DNA from: Hydrogenophilus sp.
GTDB lineage: Bacteria; Pseudomonadota; Gammaproteobacteria; Burkholderiales; Thiobacillaceae
Length of the DNA: 64,000 nucleotides
NCBI GenBank assembly: GCA_020725265.1
Contig: DYFK01000002.1
Coordinates: forward strand, 62,001 to 126,000
Reading direction: 5' to 3'
The position numbers and the translations under genes were made by a program. Below are positions 16,985 to 26,254 of the stretch, one piece after another; position 1 is the stretch's first letter, and every line of letters begins with the position of its first letter. The notes beneath the pieces were generated by a model. The model saw only the letters and a list, made by a program, of their open reading frames with translations. It searched no databases and was not told the origin of the DNA.

Positions 16985-19900
16985 ATGCGCTTCTACCAGG
17001 CCCTGATCCGCAATCATCCGTTCGCCAACATCACCTTCGCGGTGGTGTTGCTGATGGGCGTGCTCGCCTACCTGAACATGCCGCGCGAGCAGGATCCGGA
17101 AATCAATTTCAACTGGCTGATCGTCACCGCCGTGCTGCCCGGCGCCGGTGCCGGCGATGTCGAGAAGAAGGTGACCCAGCCGCTGGAGGACGCGGTCGCG
17201 CGCATCGGCGACATCCGTTTCATTTCCAGCGTCAGCCGGGAAGGCGTGGCGACCGTGCTGGTGCGCTTCCGCGACATCCCGGCGGCGACCTTCGACAAGC
17301 GCGTGGCCGACCTGCGCCGGGAAGTGCAGGCCGCCGCCGACCGCGACCTGCCGGCCGAGGTCGACGATCCGACCGTCGACGAGATCACCACCAACAACGG
17401 CTTCCCCAGCGCCATGCTGCTGCTGCAAGGACCGGACAACGACGAGGCGCTGCGCGCGGCGGCGCGCCGGCTCAAGCTCGATCTGGAACGCATGGCCGGC
17501 GTCGACAAGGTGTTCGCCACCGGCCTGGCCGATCCGGAACTGCGCGTGACCTTCGATCCGGTCGCGGTCGCCGCGCGCGGGCTGACCGCCGCCGACGTCG
17601 CCGATTCGGTGGCGCGCTGGTTCCAGGACACGCCGGCCGGGCGCGCGCGGGTTGGTGACCGGGAATGGCTGGTGCGGGTGTTCGGCCAGGAGGTCTCGCC
17701 CGAGCATCTGGCCCGGCTCACCGTGTTTCCGAGCCGCGACGCGCGCGCGCATCTGCCGCTGGACGACGTCGCCGGGCTGGCGCGCGCGCGCGAGAAGCCG
17801 AGCACGCTGGTGTCGAGCGCGGGGCAGCCGGCGGTGCTGCTGGCGGTGACCAAGAAAAGCCGGGTCAACACGTTGGAGCTGCTCGAACGGATCAACGCCT
17901 TCATCGACCAGCATGGCCCCGGCCTGGCCGGCGACGGCCTGCGCCTGTCGCTGCTCGACGACCAGACCGTACCGACCCGGCAGTCGATCGAGATCATGCA
18001 GAACAACGCCCTCACCGGCCTGACCCTGGTGTTCCTGACCACCTGGCTGTTCCTGGGCAGCCGGCTGGCCGGGCTGGTCAGCATCGGCATCCCGTTCTCG
18101 CTGGCCGGCACCTTCTGGCTGCTGTCGGCCATGGATTTCACGGTCAACATGACCGTGCTGCTGGGCGTCATCATCGCGCTGGGCATGCTGGTCGACGATG
18201 CCGTGGTGATCCTGGAGGACATCCATTACCGGATGACGCGCGGCATGAACGCGCTCGACGCCGCCGCCGCCGCGGTCGCCGGCGTCGGCCTGCCGGTGCT
18301 TGCCTCGGTGCTGACCACGATCGCCGCCTTCCTGCCGCTGATGCTGCTGCCCGGCATCGTCGGCAAGTTCATGATGGTGGTGCCGCTGGTGGTGACCATC
18401 GCGCTGCTGATCAGCCTGATCGAGGCGTTCTGGATGCTGCCCGCGCACGTCGCCGTGCTCACTCCGGACTTCGCCCGACCGAGCCGGCTGCACGGCTGGC
18501 GCACCCGGTTCACGCACGGCCTGCGCGTGAAGTATTCCCGGCTGCTGATCTTTTCGCTGCGCCACGCCTGGGCCACCGGCCTGGTCCTGATCGCCGCCTT
18601 CGGCCTGGCGCTGGCGGCGGTGGCCGGCGGCTGGGTCAAGCAGCAGTTCTTCGCCGCCGATCCGATCCGGCTGTTCTACGTCAGCCTGGACATGCCGCCG
18701 GATACCGCCATCGACGCCACGCTGCGCCAGACCGCCCGGCTGGAACAGGCGGTCACCACCCGTCTGCTGCCCGGCGAGCTGCGCGCCGCCGCCAGTTACG
18801 CCGGCCTCAAGTTCACCGATACCGAACCGTTCCATGGCGACGCCCATGGCCAGGTCGCGGTCTCGCTGCTGCCGCGCGAGGGCGACATGCGCACCACCGA
18901 CCGCGTGGTCGAGGCGATGCGCGCCGACATCGAGGCGCTCGATCTGGGCGGCCGGGTCAGCTTCACCGTGCTGTCGGGCGGGCCGCCGGCCGAGAAGCCG
19001 ATCAAGGTGCGTCTGCGCGGCGACGATTACCGCCAGTTGCGCGCCGCCGCCGACGCGCTGCGCGAGATCGTCGCGGCGGTGCCGGGCAGTCGCGACGTGG
19101 TCGACGACGATCTGCCCGGCCGCAACGAGTACGTGCTGCGCGTGGACGCCGACGCGGTGCGCGCCGCCGGCCTCGACCCGGCCCTGGTGGCGCGCCTGGT
19201 CCGTCTGCACGCGGACGGCGAGATCGTCGCGCTGGCGCGCGAACGCGGCGAGAAGATCGAGGTGCGCGTGCGTGGCCCGGAACGCGATCTGGACGACATC
19301 CGCGCCCTGCTCGACGACCCGGTGGCGCTGGCCGGCGGCGCCAGCACCACGCTGGCCGGCCTGGTGCATGCCGAGGCGCGCGTCGCCAAGGGCGTCATCA
19401 AGCGTTACGACCTGCGCCGGGCGATCACGGTCGAGGCCAACCTGGACAAGAGCCTGACCGACACCGTGGCCGCCAACCAACAGGTGCGCGCGGCCTGGGA
19501 ACGCATCGCCGCCGCGCATCCCGGCGTCAGCGCCGACTACTCCGGCGAACTGGACGACATCCAGGAAAGCCTGGACGCCATGCTCGGCCTGTTCCTGCTC
19601 GGTGTCGGCCTGATCTACCTGATCCTGGCCGCGCAGTTCCGCGGCTACTGGCAGCCGCTGATGATCCTGGCGACGGTGCCGATGGCGTTCACCGGCGTCG
19701 TCTTCGGCCTGGTGATCTCCGGCAATCCGCTGTCGCTGTACAGCCTGTATGGCGTCATCGCGCTCACCGGCATCGCGGTCAACGCCGCCATCGTGCTGAT
19801 CGACGCCGCCAACCAGCGCCTGCGCGCCGGCATGAGCGTGCTGCACGCCGCCGTCTACGCCGCGCGCCGGCGCGTGGTGCCGATCCTGATCACCACCAGC

Positions 19901-20092
19901 ACCACCATCGGCGGCCTGCTCGCGCTGGCGCTCGGCCTGGGCGGCAAGTCGCTGATCTGGGGGCCGGTGGCCTCGGCCATCGTCTGGGGCCTGACCGTGT
20001 CGACCGCGCTGACGCTGTTCGTGGTGCCGCTGCTGTACCGGCTGTTCATGGGCCGGCGCGATGTCGGCGGGAACCGCCATGTCGCCGCGTGA
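16985..20092 (+). CDS. RND efflux transporter permease (AcrB/HAE-like)
   Basis: 1035 residues with the RND plan: TM1 (about 10-30), a large periplasmic loop, TM2-6, TM7, a second large loop, and TM8-12. The opening RNHPFANITFAVVLLMGVLAYLNMPREQDPEI matches the exporter family, and TM4 contains the proton-relay acidic pair in ALGMLVDDAVVILED. It exports substrate with its adaptor partner 16 bases upstream; the substrate cannot be read from sequence. No outer-membrane factor gene is adjacent, although a TolC-family gene occurs at 40485. The start at 16985 (MRFYQALIRNHPF) fits the family. Its end overlaps the glycerate kinase start. Confidence 0.92.
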   Translation: MRFYQALIRNHPFANITFAVVLLMGVLAYLNMPREQDPEINFNWLIVTAVLPGAGAGDVEKKVTQPLEDAVARIGDIRFISSVSREGVATVLVRFRDIPAATFDKRVADLRREVQAAADRDLPAEVDDPTVDEITTNNGFPSAMLLLQGPDNDEALRAAARRLKLDLERMAGVDKVFATGLADPELRVTFDPVAVAARGLTAADVADSVARWFQDTPAGRARVGDREWLVRVFGQEVSPEHLARLTVFPSRDARAHLPLDDVAGLARAREKPSTLVSSAGQPAVLLAVTKKSRVNTLELLERINAFIDQHGPGLAGDGLRLSLLDDQTVPTRQSIEIMQNNALTGLTLVFLTTWLFLGSRLAGLVSIGIPFSLAGTFWLLSAMDFTVNMTVLLGVIIALGMLVDDAVVILEDIHYRMTRGMNALDAAAAAVAGVGLPVLASVLTTIAAFLPLMLLPGIVGKFMMVVPLVVTIALLISLIEAFWMLPAHVAVLTPDFARPSRLHGWRTRFTHGLRVKYSRLLIFSLRHAWATGLVLIAAFGLALAAVAGGWVKQQFFAADPIRLFYVSLDMPPDTAIDATLRQTARLEQAVTTRLLPGELRAAASYAGLKFTDTEPFHGDAHGQVAVSLLPREGDMRTTDRVVEAMRADIEALDLGGRVSFTVLSGGPPAEKPIKVRLRGDDYRQLRAAADALREIVAAVPGSRDVVDDDLPGRNEYVLRVDADAVRAAGLDPALVARLVRLHADGEIVALARERGEKIEVRVRGPERDLDDIRALLDDPVALAGGASTTLAGLVHAEARVAKGVIKRYDLRRAITVEANLDKSLTDTVAANQQVRAAWERIAAAHPGVSADYSGELDDIQESLDAMLGLFLLGVGLIYLILAAQFRGYWQPLMILATVPMAFTGVVFGLVISGNPLSLYSLYGVIALTGIAVNAAIVLIDAANQRLRAGMSVLHAAVYAARRRVVPILITTSTTIGGLLALALGLGGKSLIWGPVASAIVWGLTVSTALTLFVVPLLYRLFMGRRDVGGNRHVAA

Positions 20093-21365
20093 ACTGCTGA
20101 CCGGATCGTTCCACGCCGCCGTCGACGCGGCGCGCGCGGACGCCGTGCTGCCAACTTTCCTGGCCGACCTGCCGGAACCGACCGGCGGCCGGCTGATCGT
20201 GATCGGCGCCGGCAAGGCGGCGGCGGCGATGGCCGCCTGCGTCGAGGCCCGGCTGCCGGCGGCGCGGGTGGAGCGCCTGTCCGGTCTGGTCATCACCCGC
20301 CATGGCCACGGCCTGCCGACCCGGCGCGTCGAGGTGGTGGAAGCCGGCCACCCGCTGCCCGACGCCGCCGGCCTGGCCGCCGCGCGGCGCCTGGTTGAGC
20401 TGGTCGCCGGCGCCGCCCCGGGCGACCACCTGCTCGCCCTGCTCTCCGGCGGCGGCTCCAGCCTGCTCGGCCTGCCCGCGCCCGGCCTGGAACTGGCCGA
20501 CCTGCGCGCGACCACCGCCGCCCTGCTGGCCAGCGGCGCGCCGATCGCCGAGATCAATGGCGTCCGCAAGCATCTGTCCGCCAACCTGGGCGGCCGGCTC
20601 GCCGCGCTGTGCCGGGCGCCGGTGACCGTGCTGGCGATCTCCGACGTGGTCGGCGACGACCCGGCCACGCTCGCCTCCGGGCCGTTCGCGCCGGACCCGG
20701 GCAGTTACGCCGACGCCCTCGCCGTGCTCGCGCGCTGGCGGGTGACGGTACCGCGCGCGGCACGCGAGCACCTGGCCCGGGGCGCCGCCGGCACGCTGCC
20801 GGAAACGCCCAAGCCGGGCGCCGACTGCTTTCGCCGGATCGACACCCATATCGTCGCCAACGCCCGCACCGCCCTGCTCGGCGCCGCCGACTGGTGGCGA
20901 CGGCACGGCGTGCAGCCGATCCTGCTCGGCGACAGCGTCACCGGAGAAGCGCGCGAGGTGGCGCAAGCGCATGCCGCGCTGGCGCGCGAGGCCCGTTGTC
21001 ACGGCGGTCTCGGCCGGCCACCGCTGGTCCTGCTGTCCGGTGGCGAGACCAGCGTGCGCGTGCGCGGCGCCGGCCGGGGTGGCCGCGATAGCGAATACCT
21101 GCTCGGCCTGGCGCTGGCGCTCGATGGCCTCGACGACGTGCATGCGCTGGCCGCCGACACCGACGGCATCGACGGCAGCGAGGACAACGCCGGCGCCCTG
21201 CTCGCCCCCGACAGCCTGGCGCGTGCCCGCGCCGCCGGCCGCGACGCCCGCGCCGATCTCGACGCCAACGACGCCCACGGATTCTTCGCCGCGCTCGGCG
21301 ACCTGCTGGTCACCGGCCCGACCCGCACCAACGTCAACGATTACCGCGCGATCCTGGTCGCTTGA
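20079..21365 (+). CDS. Glycerate kinase (type 2, DUF4147/MOFRL)
   Basis: 428 residues of the GckA/TtuD-type glycerate 2-kinase family, which phosphorylates D-glycerate to 2-phosphoglycerate. The N-terminal domain has VIGAGKAAAAMAACVE and GHPLPDAAG, then LLSGGGSSLLGLP (ATP/glycerate loop) and INGVRKHLS. The C-terminal MOFRL domain shows LLSGGETSVRVRG, GGRDSEYLLGLALAL and AADTDGIDGSEDNAGAL. The ATG at 20079 is used; the in-frame ATG at 20061 would lengthen the overlap with the RND gene. It is translationally coupled to the pump gene, but the physiological link is unclear. Confidence 0.9.
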   Translation: MSPRELLTGSFHAAVDAARADAVLPTFLADLPEPTGGRLIVIGAGKAAAAMAACVEARLPAARVERLSGLVITRHGHGLPTRRVEVVEAGHPLPDAAGLAAARRLVELVAGAAPGDHLLALLSGGGSSLLGLPAPGLELADLRATTAALLASGAPIAEINGVRKHLSANLGGRLAALCRAPVTVLAISDVVGDDPATLASGPFAPDPGSYADALAVLARWRVTVPRAAREHLARGAAGTLPETPKPGADCFRRIDTHIVANARTALLGAADWWRRHGVQPILLGDSVTGEAREVAQAHAALAREARCHGGLGRPPLVLLSGGETSVRVRGAGRGGRDSEYLLGLALALDGLDDVHALAADTDGIDGSEDNAGALLAPDSLARARAAGRDARADLDANDAHGFFAALGDLLVTGPTRTNVNDYRAILVA

Positions 21366-21532
21366 GCACGGCCAACCGGGCGGCGCCATGCCCCGGGTCA
21401 CACGAGCATCACGAAATCCTTGCTACTCTTCAACGGTGGGACGGCGACCAAGCCAGCCCCCGCCTTCAGGATATTTACCGAGCATTCCCGTCATTCACGG
21501 GCAGTTCCACGCCCACACCCCAGGAGACCGCC
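21366..21532 (+). promoter_or_regulatory. Untranslated region ahead of the DUF4332 gene
   Basis: 167 bases between the glycerate kinase and DUF4332 genes. This stretch is visibly less GC-rich than its surroundings (CACGAAATCCTTGCTACTC, AGGATATTTACC), as expected for a promoter. It ends in CAGGAGA 6 bases before the ATG at 21533. I cannot fix -35/-10 boxes with confidence. Confidence 0.3.
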
Positions 21533-21943
21533 ATGGCGAACCGCAAGATCGAGGATGTCGAGGGCATCGGCCCGGCAATCGGTGAAAAACTCCGCAATGC
21601 CGGCGTCAAGGACACCGATACCATGCTGGAGAAAACCCGCACGCCGAAAAACCGCAAGGATCTCGCCGAAGCCACCGGCCTCAGCGAAGCCCAGGTACTC
21701 AAGTTCGCCAACATGGTCGACCTCTACCGCGTCAGCGGCATCGGCTCGGAATACGCCGAACTGCTGGAAGCCGCCGGCGTCGACACCGTGCCCGACCTGG
21801 CCCGGCGCAACCCGGCCAACCTGACCGAGGCGCTGCAAACCACCAACGACGCCAAGAAGCTGACCCGGCGCGTGCCCACCGAAACCGAAGTCGGCAAATG
21901 GATCGAGCAGGCCAAGGCCCTGCCGCGCATGCTCGAATACTGA
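21533..21943 (+). CDS. DUF4332 helix-hairpin-helix protein
   Basis: 136 residues. Two helix-hairpin-helix-type turns are visible, EDVEGIGPAIGEKLRNAGV (about 7-25) and YRVSGIGSEYAELLEAAGVDT (about 63-83), the arrangement of DUF4332 proteins. The GIG loops suggest non-specific DNA contact, but the biological role is not established. The ATG at 21533 is preceded by CAGGAGA, which decides the start over the upstream in-frame codon at 21362. A good hairpin terminator follows at 21960. Confidence 0.85.
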   Translation: MANRKIEDVEGIGPAIGEKLRNAGVKDTDTMLEKTRTPKNRKDLAEATGLSEAQVLKFANMVDLYRVSGIGSEYAELLEAAGVDTVPDLARRNPANLTEALQTTNDAKKLTRRVPTETEVGKWIEQAKALPRMLEY

Positions 21944-21959
21944 CAACATCCGGCATCAC

Positions 21960-21986
21960 GTCCCGGCCCGGCCGGGACGCCTTTTC
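21960..21986 (+). terminator. Rho-independent terminator after the DUF4332 gene
   Basis: GTCCCGG and CCGGGAC (7 bp) with a five-base loop, followed by GCCTTTTC. It separates the DUF4332 gene from the YidB gene, which has its own CAAGGAG ribosome site. Confidence 0.7.
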
Positions 21987-22008
21987 GAATCCCTCAAGGA
22001 GTCCCGAT

Positions 22009-22416
22009 ATGGGTTTACTCGACAGCGTACTCGGCGGCGCGCTCGGCGCCGGCCAGGCGGGCGGTGGCGACAATCCGGTCATGCGCGTCATCACCAGCCT
22101 GCTGGAACAGCACGGCGGCCTCGCCGGCCTGCTCGACCTGCTCAAGCAACACGGTCTGGATCGTCAGGTCGCTTCCTGGGTCGGCACCGGCGAAAACCTG
22201 CCGGTCGATGCCGGCCAGATCATCCAGGCCCTGGGCAACGGCCCGCTCGCCGAACTCGCCGGAAAATTCGGCATGCAACCGGACGACCTCGCCGGCAAGC
22301 TGGCGGGCCTGCTGCCCGGCGCGGTCGACCAGCTCACCCCCGGCGGCCAGATCCCGGCCGGCGACAAACTGCTGGAACAGGGCCTCGGCGCGCTCGCCGG
22401 CAAACTGTTCGGCTGA
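22009..22416 (+). CDS. yidB: YidB family protein (DUF937)
   Basis: 135 residues starting MGLLDSVLGGALGAGQAGGG, the diagnostic opening of the YidB family, followed by LLEQHGGLAGLLDLLKQHGL and VASWVGTGENLPVDAGQI, and a C-terminal LTPGGQIPAGD...GLGALAGKLF. The function is unknown; the protein is Gly/Leu-rich and lacks a signal peptide. The start is set by CAAGGAG 8 bases upstream of the ATG. Confidence 0.88.
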   Translation: MGLLDSVLGGALGAGQAGGGDNPVMRVITSLLEQHGGLAGLLDLLKQHGLDRQVASWVGTGENLPVDAGQIIQALGNGPLAELAGKFGMQPDDLAGKLAGLLPGAVDQLTPGGQIPAGDKLLEQGLGALAGKLFG

Positions 22417-22451
22417 ACCGGGCAGTCACTTCGCCGGCGAAACCAAACCGA

Positions 22452-22766
22452 TCAAAAGCGGCTGCAAGCCCGTCCTCCCCTGCCGGCCAGCACGCCCTTG
22501 ATATCGGGATGACCTTTCAGCTTGGCGAGAATGTCGCTGTAGGTGGCATCCGGCGTATTGCTCGCGAACGTGATATCGACGTAGCCGTCGGCGCGCACAC
22601 GGAACGAGGTGAAATCCTCGGCGTCCTCGTTGAACAGGATTTCGGCGACCGCGCTGGAGGACTTGTCTTCCGGACTTCGCGCCATCGCGGGAGTCGCCGG
22701 AAAAAACACCGATTGCAGAAGCAGGATGAGGATGGCGGAAACCTGCCATGACGACCACTTGTTCAT
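22452..22766 (-). CDS. Small exported protein of unknown function (104 aa)
   Basis: The first 28 residues form a signal peptide (WSSWQVSAILILLLQSVFF, Ala-x-Ala cleavage at AMA before RSPEDK). The mature part of about 75 residues has alternating polar strands (SFRVRADGYVDITFAS) and resembles a small periplasmic beta/alpha fold; I do not recognise it. AAGGGGAGA upstream of the ATG at 22766 decides the start. It lies alone between convergent yidB and divergent hypF. Confidence 0.6.
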   Translation of the reverse strand: MNKWSSWQVSAILILLLQSVFFPATPAMARSPEDKSSSAVAEILFNEDAEDFTSFRVRADGYVDITFASNTPDATYSDILAKLKGHPDIKGVLAGRGGRACSRF

Positions 22767-22892
22767 GAGAATCTCCCCTTTCGAGATCACCCACCCTCCT
22801 TCGGTGGCCATCGAACTATAGACTTCCTTTCTTTCCTGGCCATCGCAACGCTCGCCGCGCGTCGGCCTCTTCCCACCACTTTCCCGTCACTC

Positions 22893-25148
22893 ATGTCCGA
22901 ACCGCCGCTCGCTCGTCTGTTCCAGCTTTCCGGCCACGTCCAGGGGGTCGGTTACCGGCCGTTCGTGTTCCGGCTGGCGCATGAACTGGGGGTGAAAGGC
23001 TGGGTGCGCAACATCACCGGCGCGGTGTCGGTGCATGCCGAGGCGCCGGCGGCGGTGCTGGATGCGTTCGCGCGCGGGCTGGTGGCGCGCGCGCCGGCGA
23101 TCGCGCGGCCGGTGCTGGCGGACGCGCGCGCGGTGGTGCCCGGGAACCACGCGGATTTCCGCATCCTGGACAGCGAGGCGGGCACGCCGGACATCCACGT
23201 GCCCCCGGATTTCTTCGTCTGCGCCGATTGTCTGCGCGAATCGCGCGATCCGGCCGACCGCCGGTTCCGCTACCCGTTCATCAACTGCACGCAATGCGGG
23301 CCGCGTTACACGCTGATCACGGCGTTGCCCTACGACCGGCCGAACACGACGATGGCCGGTTTTCCAATGTGCCCGGACTGCCGGCGCGAATACGAAGACC
23401 CGGCCAACCGGCGCTTCCACGCCGAGCCGGTGGCCTGCCCGACCTGTGGTCCGCATCTGACCTTCGCCGAGTCGACGGGCACCGTGCCGGCCATCGTCGG
23501 CGACGAGGCGGCGCTGGCGGCGGCGGTGGCGGCGTTGCGCGCGGGCCGGGTGCTGGCGGTGAAGGGCATCGGCGGCTATCACCTGATGTGCGCCGCCGGC
23601 GACGAGGCGGCGGTGGCCGCGTTGCGCGCGCGCAAGCCGAGGCCGGCCAAGCCGCTGGCGGTGATGTTCCCCGATCTGGCTGCGTTGCGCGCGGAAGCGC
23701 TGACCACGCCGGAACTGGAGGCGCTGCTGACCTCGCCGGCGCGGCCGATCGTGCTGCTGGAAAGACGGTCCGGCACCGACGGGCTATGCGCGGGCATCGC
23801 CCCCGGGTTGGCCGAGATCGGCTGCCTGCTGCCGTATTCGCCGTTGCACGCGTTGTTGCTGGCGGACTTTGGCGCGCCGCTGGTGGCGACCTCCGGCAAT
23901 CCGAGCGGCGAGCCAGTGCTGACCGACAACGTCGAGGCGCGTGCCCGGCTGGCGCATGTCGCCGATGCCTTCCTGGAACACGACCGGCCGATCGCGCGGC
24001 CGGCCGACGACCCGGTGTTCCGGCCGATCGCCGGGCGCGCGCGGCCGCTGCGCCTGGGCCGCGGCATGGCGCCGCTGGAACTGGAGCTGCCGGCGCGCCT
24101 GGCGGCGCCGGTGCTGGCCCTGGGCGGACACATGAAGAACGCGCTGTGCCTGGCCTGGGACGGGCGCGCGGTACTGTCACCGCACATCGGCGAGCTGGAC
24201 AACGAGAACAGCCTGGCAACGCTGGCGCGTGTCGCCGAGGATCTGCAACGCCTGTATCAGGTACGCGCCGGGCGGTTGCTGCTCGACGCGCATCCCGGCT
24301 ACGGCTATCGGACCTGGGCGCGCGCCAGCGGCCTGCCCGGCCAGGCGGTGCGCCATCATCATGCCCATGCCTCGGCGCTGGCCTGGGAATTCCCGGCGGT
24401 GGTGGACTGGATCGTATTCACCTGGGATGGCGTCGGCCTGGGCGAGGACCAGCAACTCTGGGGCGGCGAGGCTTTCGTCGGCCGGCCCGGCGCCTGGCGG
24501 CGCGCCGCCAGCTTGCGGCCATTCCGCCTGCCCGGCGGCGACAAGGCCGGGCGCGAACCCTGGCGTTCGGCGGCGGCGCTGTCGTGGGAGCTCGGCGAAC
24601 CGGCACCGTTCGCCCCCGGGCTGCTTCACGAGGCCTGGCGCAAGGGCCTCAACTGCCCGACCAGCAGCGCCGCCGGCCGGCTGTTCGACGCCGCCGCCGC
24701 GCTCGCCGGGATTTGCCGGCAGGCCAGCTTCGAAGGCGAGGGGCCGATGCGCCTGGAAGCGCTGGCGCGGCAATGGCATGGCGCGCCGGCCGCGCCGGCG
24801 CTGCCGCTGGTCATGGATGCCGATGGCCTGCTCCGCGCCGATTGGGCGCCCCTGGTCGGCATGCTGACCGACGCCGGCCAGCCGGCGGCGGCGCGCGCGG
24901 CGGCGTTCCACGCCAGTCTGGCCGAGACCCTGGTGGCGCAGGCGCGCGCCCTGAGCGCGGCCACCGGCATCGCCGACGTCGGCCTCACCGGTGGCGTCTT
25001 CCAGAACCGCCTGCTGGCGGAGCTGGCGCTGGCCGGGCTGGCGCGCGCCGGCCTGCGCGGCCATCTGCCGGCCATCGCGCCGGTCAACGATGCCGGCCTG
25101 GCGCTCGGTCAGGTCATCGAGTTCCTGGCCACCGGCCCGACGACTTGA
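22893..25148 (+). CDS. hypF: Carbamoyltransferase HypF
   Basis: 751 residues, normal length. Domains in order: acylphosphatase (QLSGHVQGVGYRPFVFRLA, 10-28); two zinc fingers, CADCLRES...NCTQCGPRYT and CPDCRREYED...ACPTCGPHLT (about 109-190); YrdC-like (about 200-375, AVKGIGGYHLMC and KPLAVMFP); and a Kae1-like domain with the metal-binding HHHAHASALAWEF (about 487-499). It converts carbamoyl phosphate with ATP to carbamoyl-AMP and passes it to HypE for the cyanide ligands of [NiFe] hydrogenase. hypE follows 73 bases downstream. No other hyp or hydrogenase gene lies in the window. Confidence 0.95.
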   Translation: MSEPPLARLFQLSGHVQGVGYRPFVFRLAHELGVKGWVRNITGAVSVHAEAPAAVLDAFARGLVARAPAIARPVLADARAVVPGNHADFRILDSEAGTPDIHVPPDFFVCADCLRESRDPADRRFRYPFINCTQCGPRYTLITALPYDRPNTTMAGFPMCPDCRREYEDPANRRFHAEPVACPTCGPHLTFAESTGTVPAIVGDEAALAAAVAALRAGRVLAVKGIGGYHLMCAAGDEAAVAALRARKPRPAKPLAVMFPDLAALRAEALTTPELEALLTSPARPIVLLERRSGTDGLCAGIAPGLAEIGCLLPYSPLHALLLADFGAPLVATSGNPSGEPVLTDNVEARARLAHVADAFLEHDRPIARPADDPVFRPIAGRARPLRLGRGMAPLELELPARLAAPVLALGGHMKNALCLAWDGRAVLSPHIGELDNENSLATLARVAEDLQRLYQVRAGRLLLDAHPGYGYRTWARASGLPGQAVRHHHAHASALAWEFPAVVDWIVFTWDGVGLGEDQQLWGGEAFVGRPGAWRRAASLRPFRLPGGDKAGREPWRSAAALSWELGEPAPFAPGLLHEAWRKGLNCPTSSAAGRLFDAAAALAGICRQASFEGEGPMRLEALARQWHGAPAAPALPLVMDADGLLRADWAPLVGMLTDAGQPAAARAAAFHASLAETLVAQARALSAATGIADVGLTGGVFQNRLLAELALAGLARAGLRGHLPAIAPVNDAGLALGQVIEFLATGPTT

Positions 25149-25221
25149 CCGGCGTCGGGTCGCGGGCTTGGGGGCCGGCCGCGCCTGGAGGACAATGCGC
25201 GTTCAACCACGGAGTCCGCTC

Positions 25222-26226
25222 ATGCACGACACCCGCATCCTCCTCGCCCACGGCAACGGCGGCCGCTTCATGCGCGAGCTGATCGCCGAAGTCTTCGCCC
25301 GCCATCTGCGCAATCCCCTGCTCGACATCGACGCCGACGCGGTTCCACTGCCGGCGCTGGTCGGCCAGAGCGTGCTCACCACCGACGGTTTCACCGTGCA
25401 GCCGCTGGAGTTTCCCGGCGGCAACCTGGGCTCGCTGGCGGTGCATGGCGTGGTCAACGACTTGGCGGTGACCGGCGCGCAACCGCGCTTCCTGACCCTG
25501 TCGGCGATCATCGAGGAAGGCCTGGAGCTGGCCGTGCTCGACCGCCTGATCGCCAGCTTCGCCGAGGCGGCCCGCGCCAACGGCGCGGTGGTGGCGGCCG
25601 GCGACACCAAGGTGGTGCGTCACGGCGAGGGTGGCGGGCTGTACCTGTCGGTGGCCGGCATCGGCGAGCGGGTGGCGAAAACGCCGCTCAACATGCAGCG
25701 CATCGATGCCGGCGACGTCGTGCTGGTGTCCGGTCCGATCGGCGATCATGGCATCGCGGTGATGCTGGCGCGCGAGCAGTTCGGCCTGTCCGGCAATCTG
25801 GAATCGGATTCCGCCTCGGTGCTGGAGTTGGCGAGCGCGGTCTGGAACCATCCCGGCCTCAAGTTCATGCGCGACCCGACTCGCGGGGGGCTGGCCACGG
25901 TGGCGCACGAGATCGCTCACGGCATCGGCGCGACGGTGGTGCTGGAACAGCAGCGCGTGCCAGTGCGCGACGCGGTGACCTCGGTCTGCGAGATGCTCGG
26001 CTACGACCCGTATTACCTGGCTTGCGAGGGCCGCATCGTGGCGGTGGCGAAAGCGGAAGCGGCGGATGACATCCTGGCCGCGTGGCACGCCCTTCCGGGC
26101 GGCGAACTGGCCGGTCGCATCGGTCTGGTCGAGGCCGGCGCCGCGCGCGTGGTGCTGGCGACCGCGCTGGGCGGACGCCGGATTCTGGAAGAACTGGAAG
26201 ACGATCCGCTGCCGCGGATCTGCTGA
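25222..26226 (+). CDS. hypE: Hydrogenase maturation protein HypE
   Basis: 334 residues of the PurM/ThiL-like HypE family. It has LLAHGNGGRFMRELI near the start, the ATP-binding DTKVVRHGE, DPTRGGLATVAHEI, and the required C-terminal cysteine in PRIC-stop, which receives the carbamoyl group and is dehydrated to thiocyanate. It works with HypF to supply cyanide for the NiFe(CN)2CO site, normally transferred on to HypC-HypD. The ATG at 25222 follows a GGAG motif. A GC hairpin lies just after the stop. Confidence 0.95.
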   Translation: MHDTRILLAHGNGGRFMRELIAEVFARHLRNPLLDIDADAVPLPALVGQSVLTTDGFTVQPLEFPGGNLGSLAVHGVVNDLAVTGAQPRFLTLSAIIEEGLELAVLDRLIASFAEAARANGAVVAAGDTKVVRHGEGGGLYLSVAGIGERVAKTPLNMQRIDAGDVVLVSGPIGDHGIAVMLAREQFGLSGNLESDSASVLELASAVWNHPGLKFMRDPTRGGLATVAHEIAHGIGATVVLEQQRVPVRDAVTSVCEMLGYDPYYLACEGRIVAVAKAEAADDILAAWHALPGGELAGRIGLVEAGAARVVLATALGGRRILEELEDDPLPRIC

Positions 26227-26229
26227 CAT

Positions 26230-26250
26230 CGGCCGGCCGCGCGCCGGCCG
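26230..26250. terminator. GC hairpin between convergent hypE and an unknown gene
   Basis: CGGCCGG/CCGGCCG with a seven-base loop, immediately between the two convergent stop codons. No T-tract is evident, so intrinsic termination is uncertain, though the position suits a shared 3' end. Confidence 0.45.
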
Positions 26251-26254
26251 TCGA

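Noticed and set aside
16733-20668. 1311-codon minus-strand open frame
   Set aside because: It lies antisense to the RND permease and glycerate kinase genes, with Arg/Gln/His-rich composition. The plus-strand proteins carry clear family motifs.
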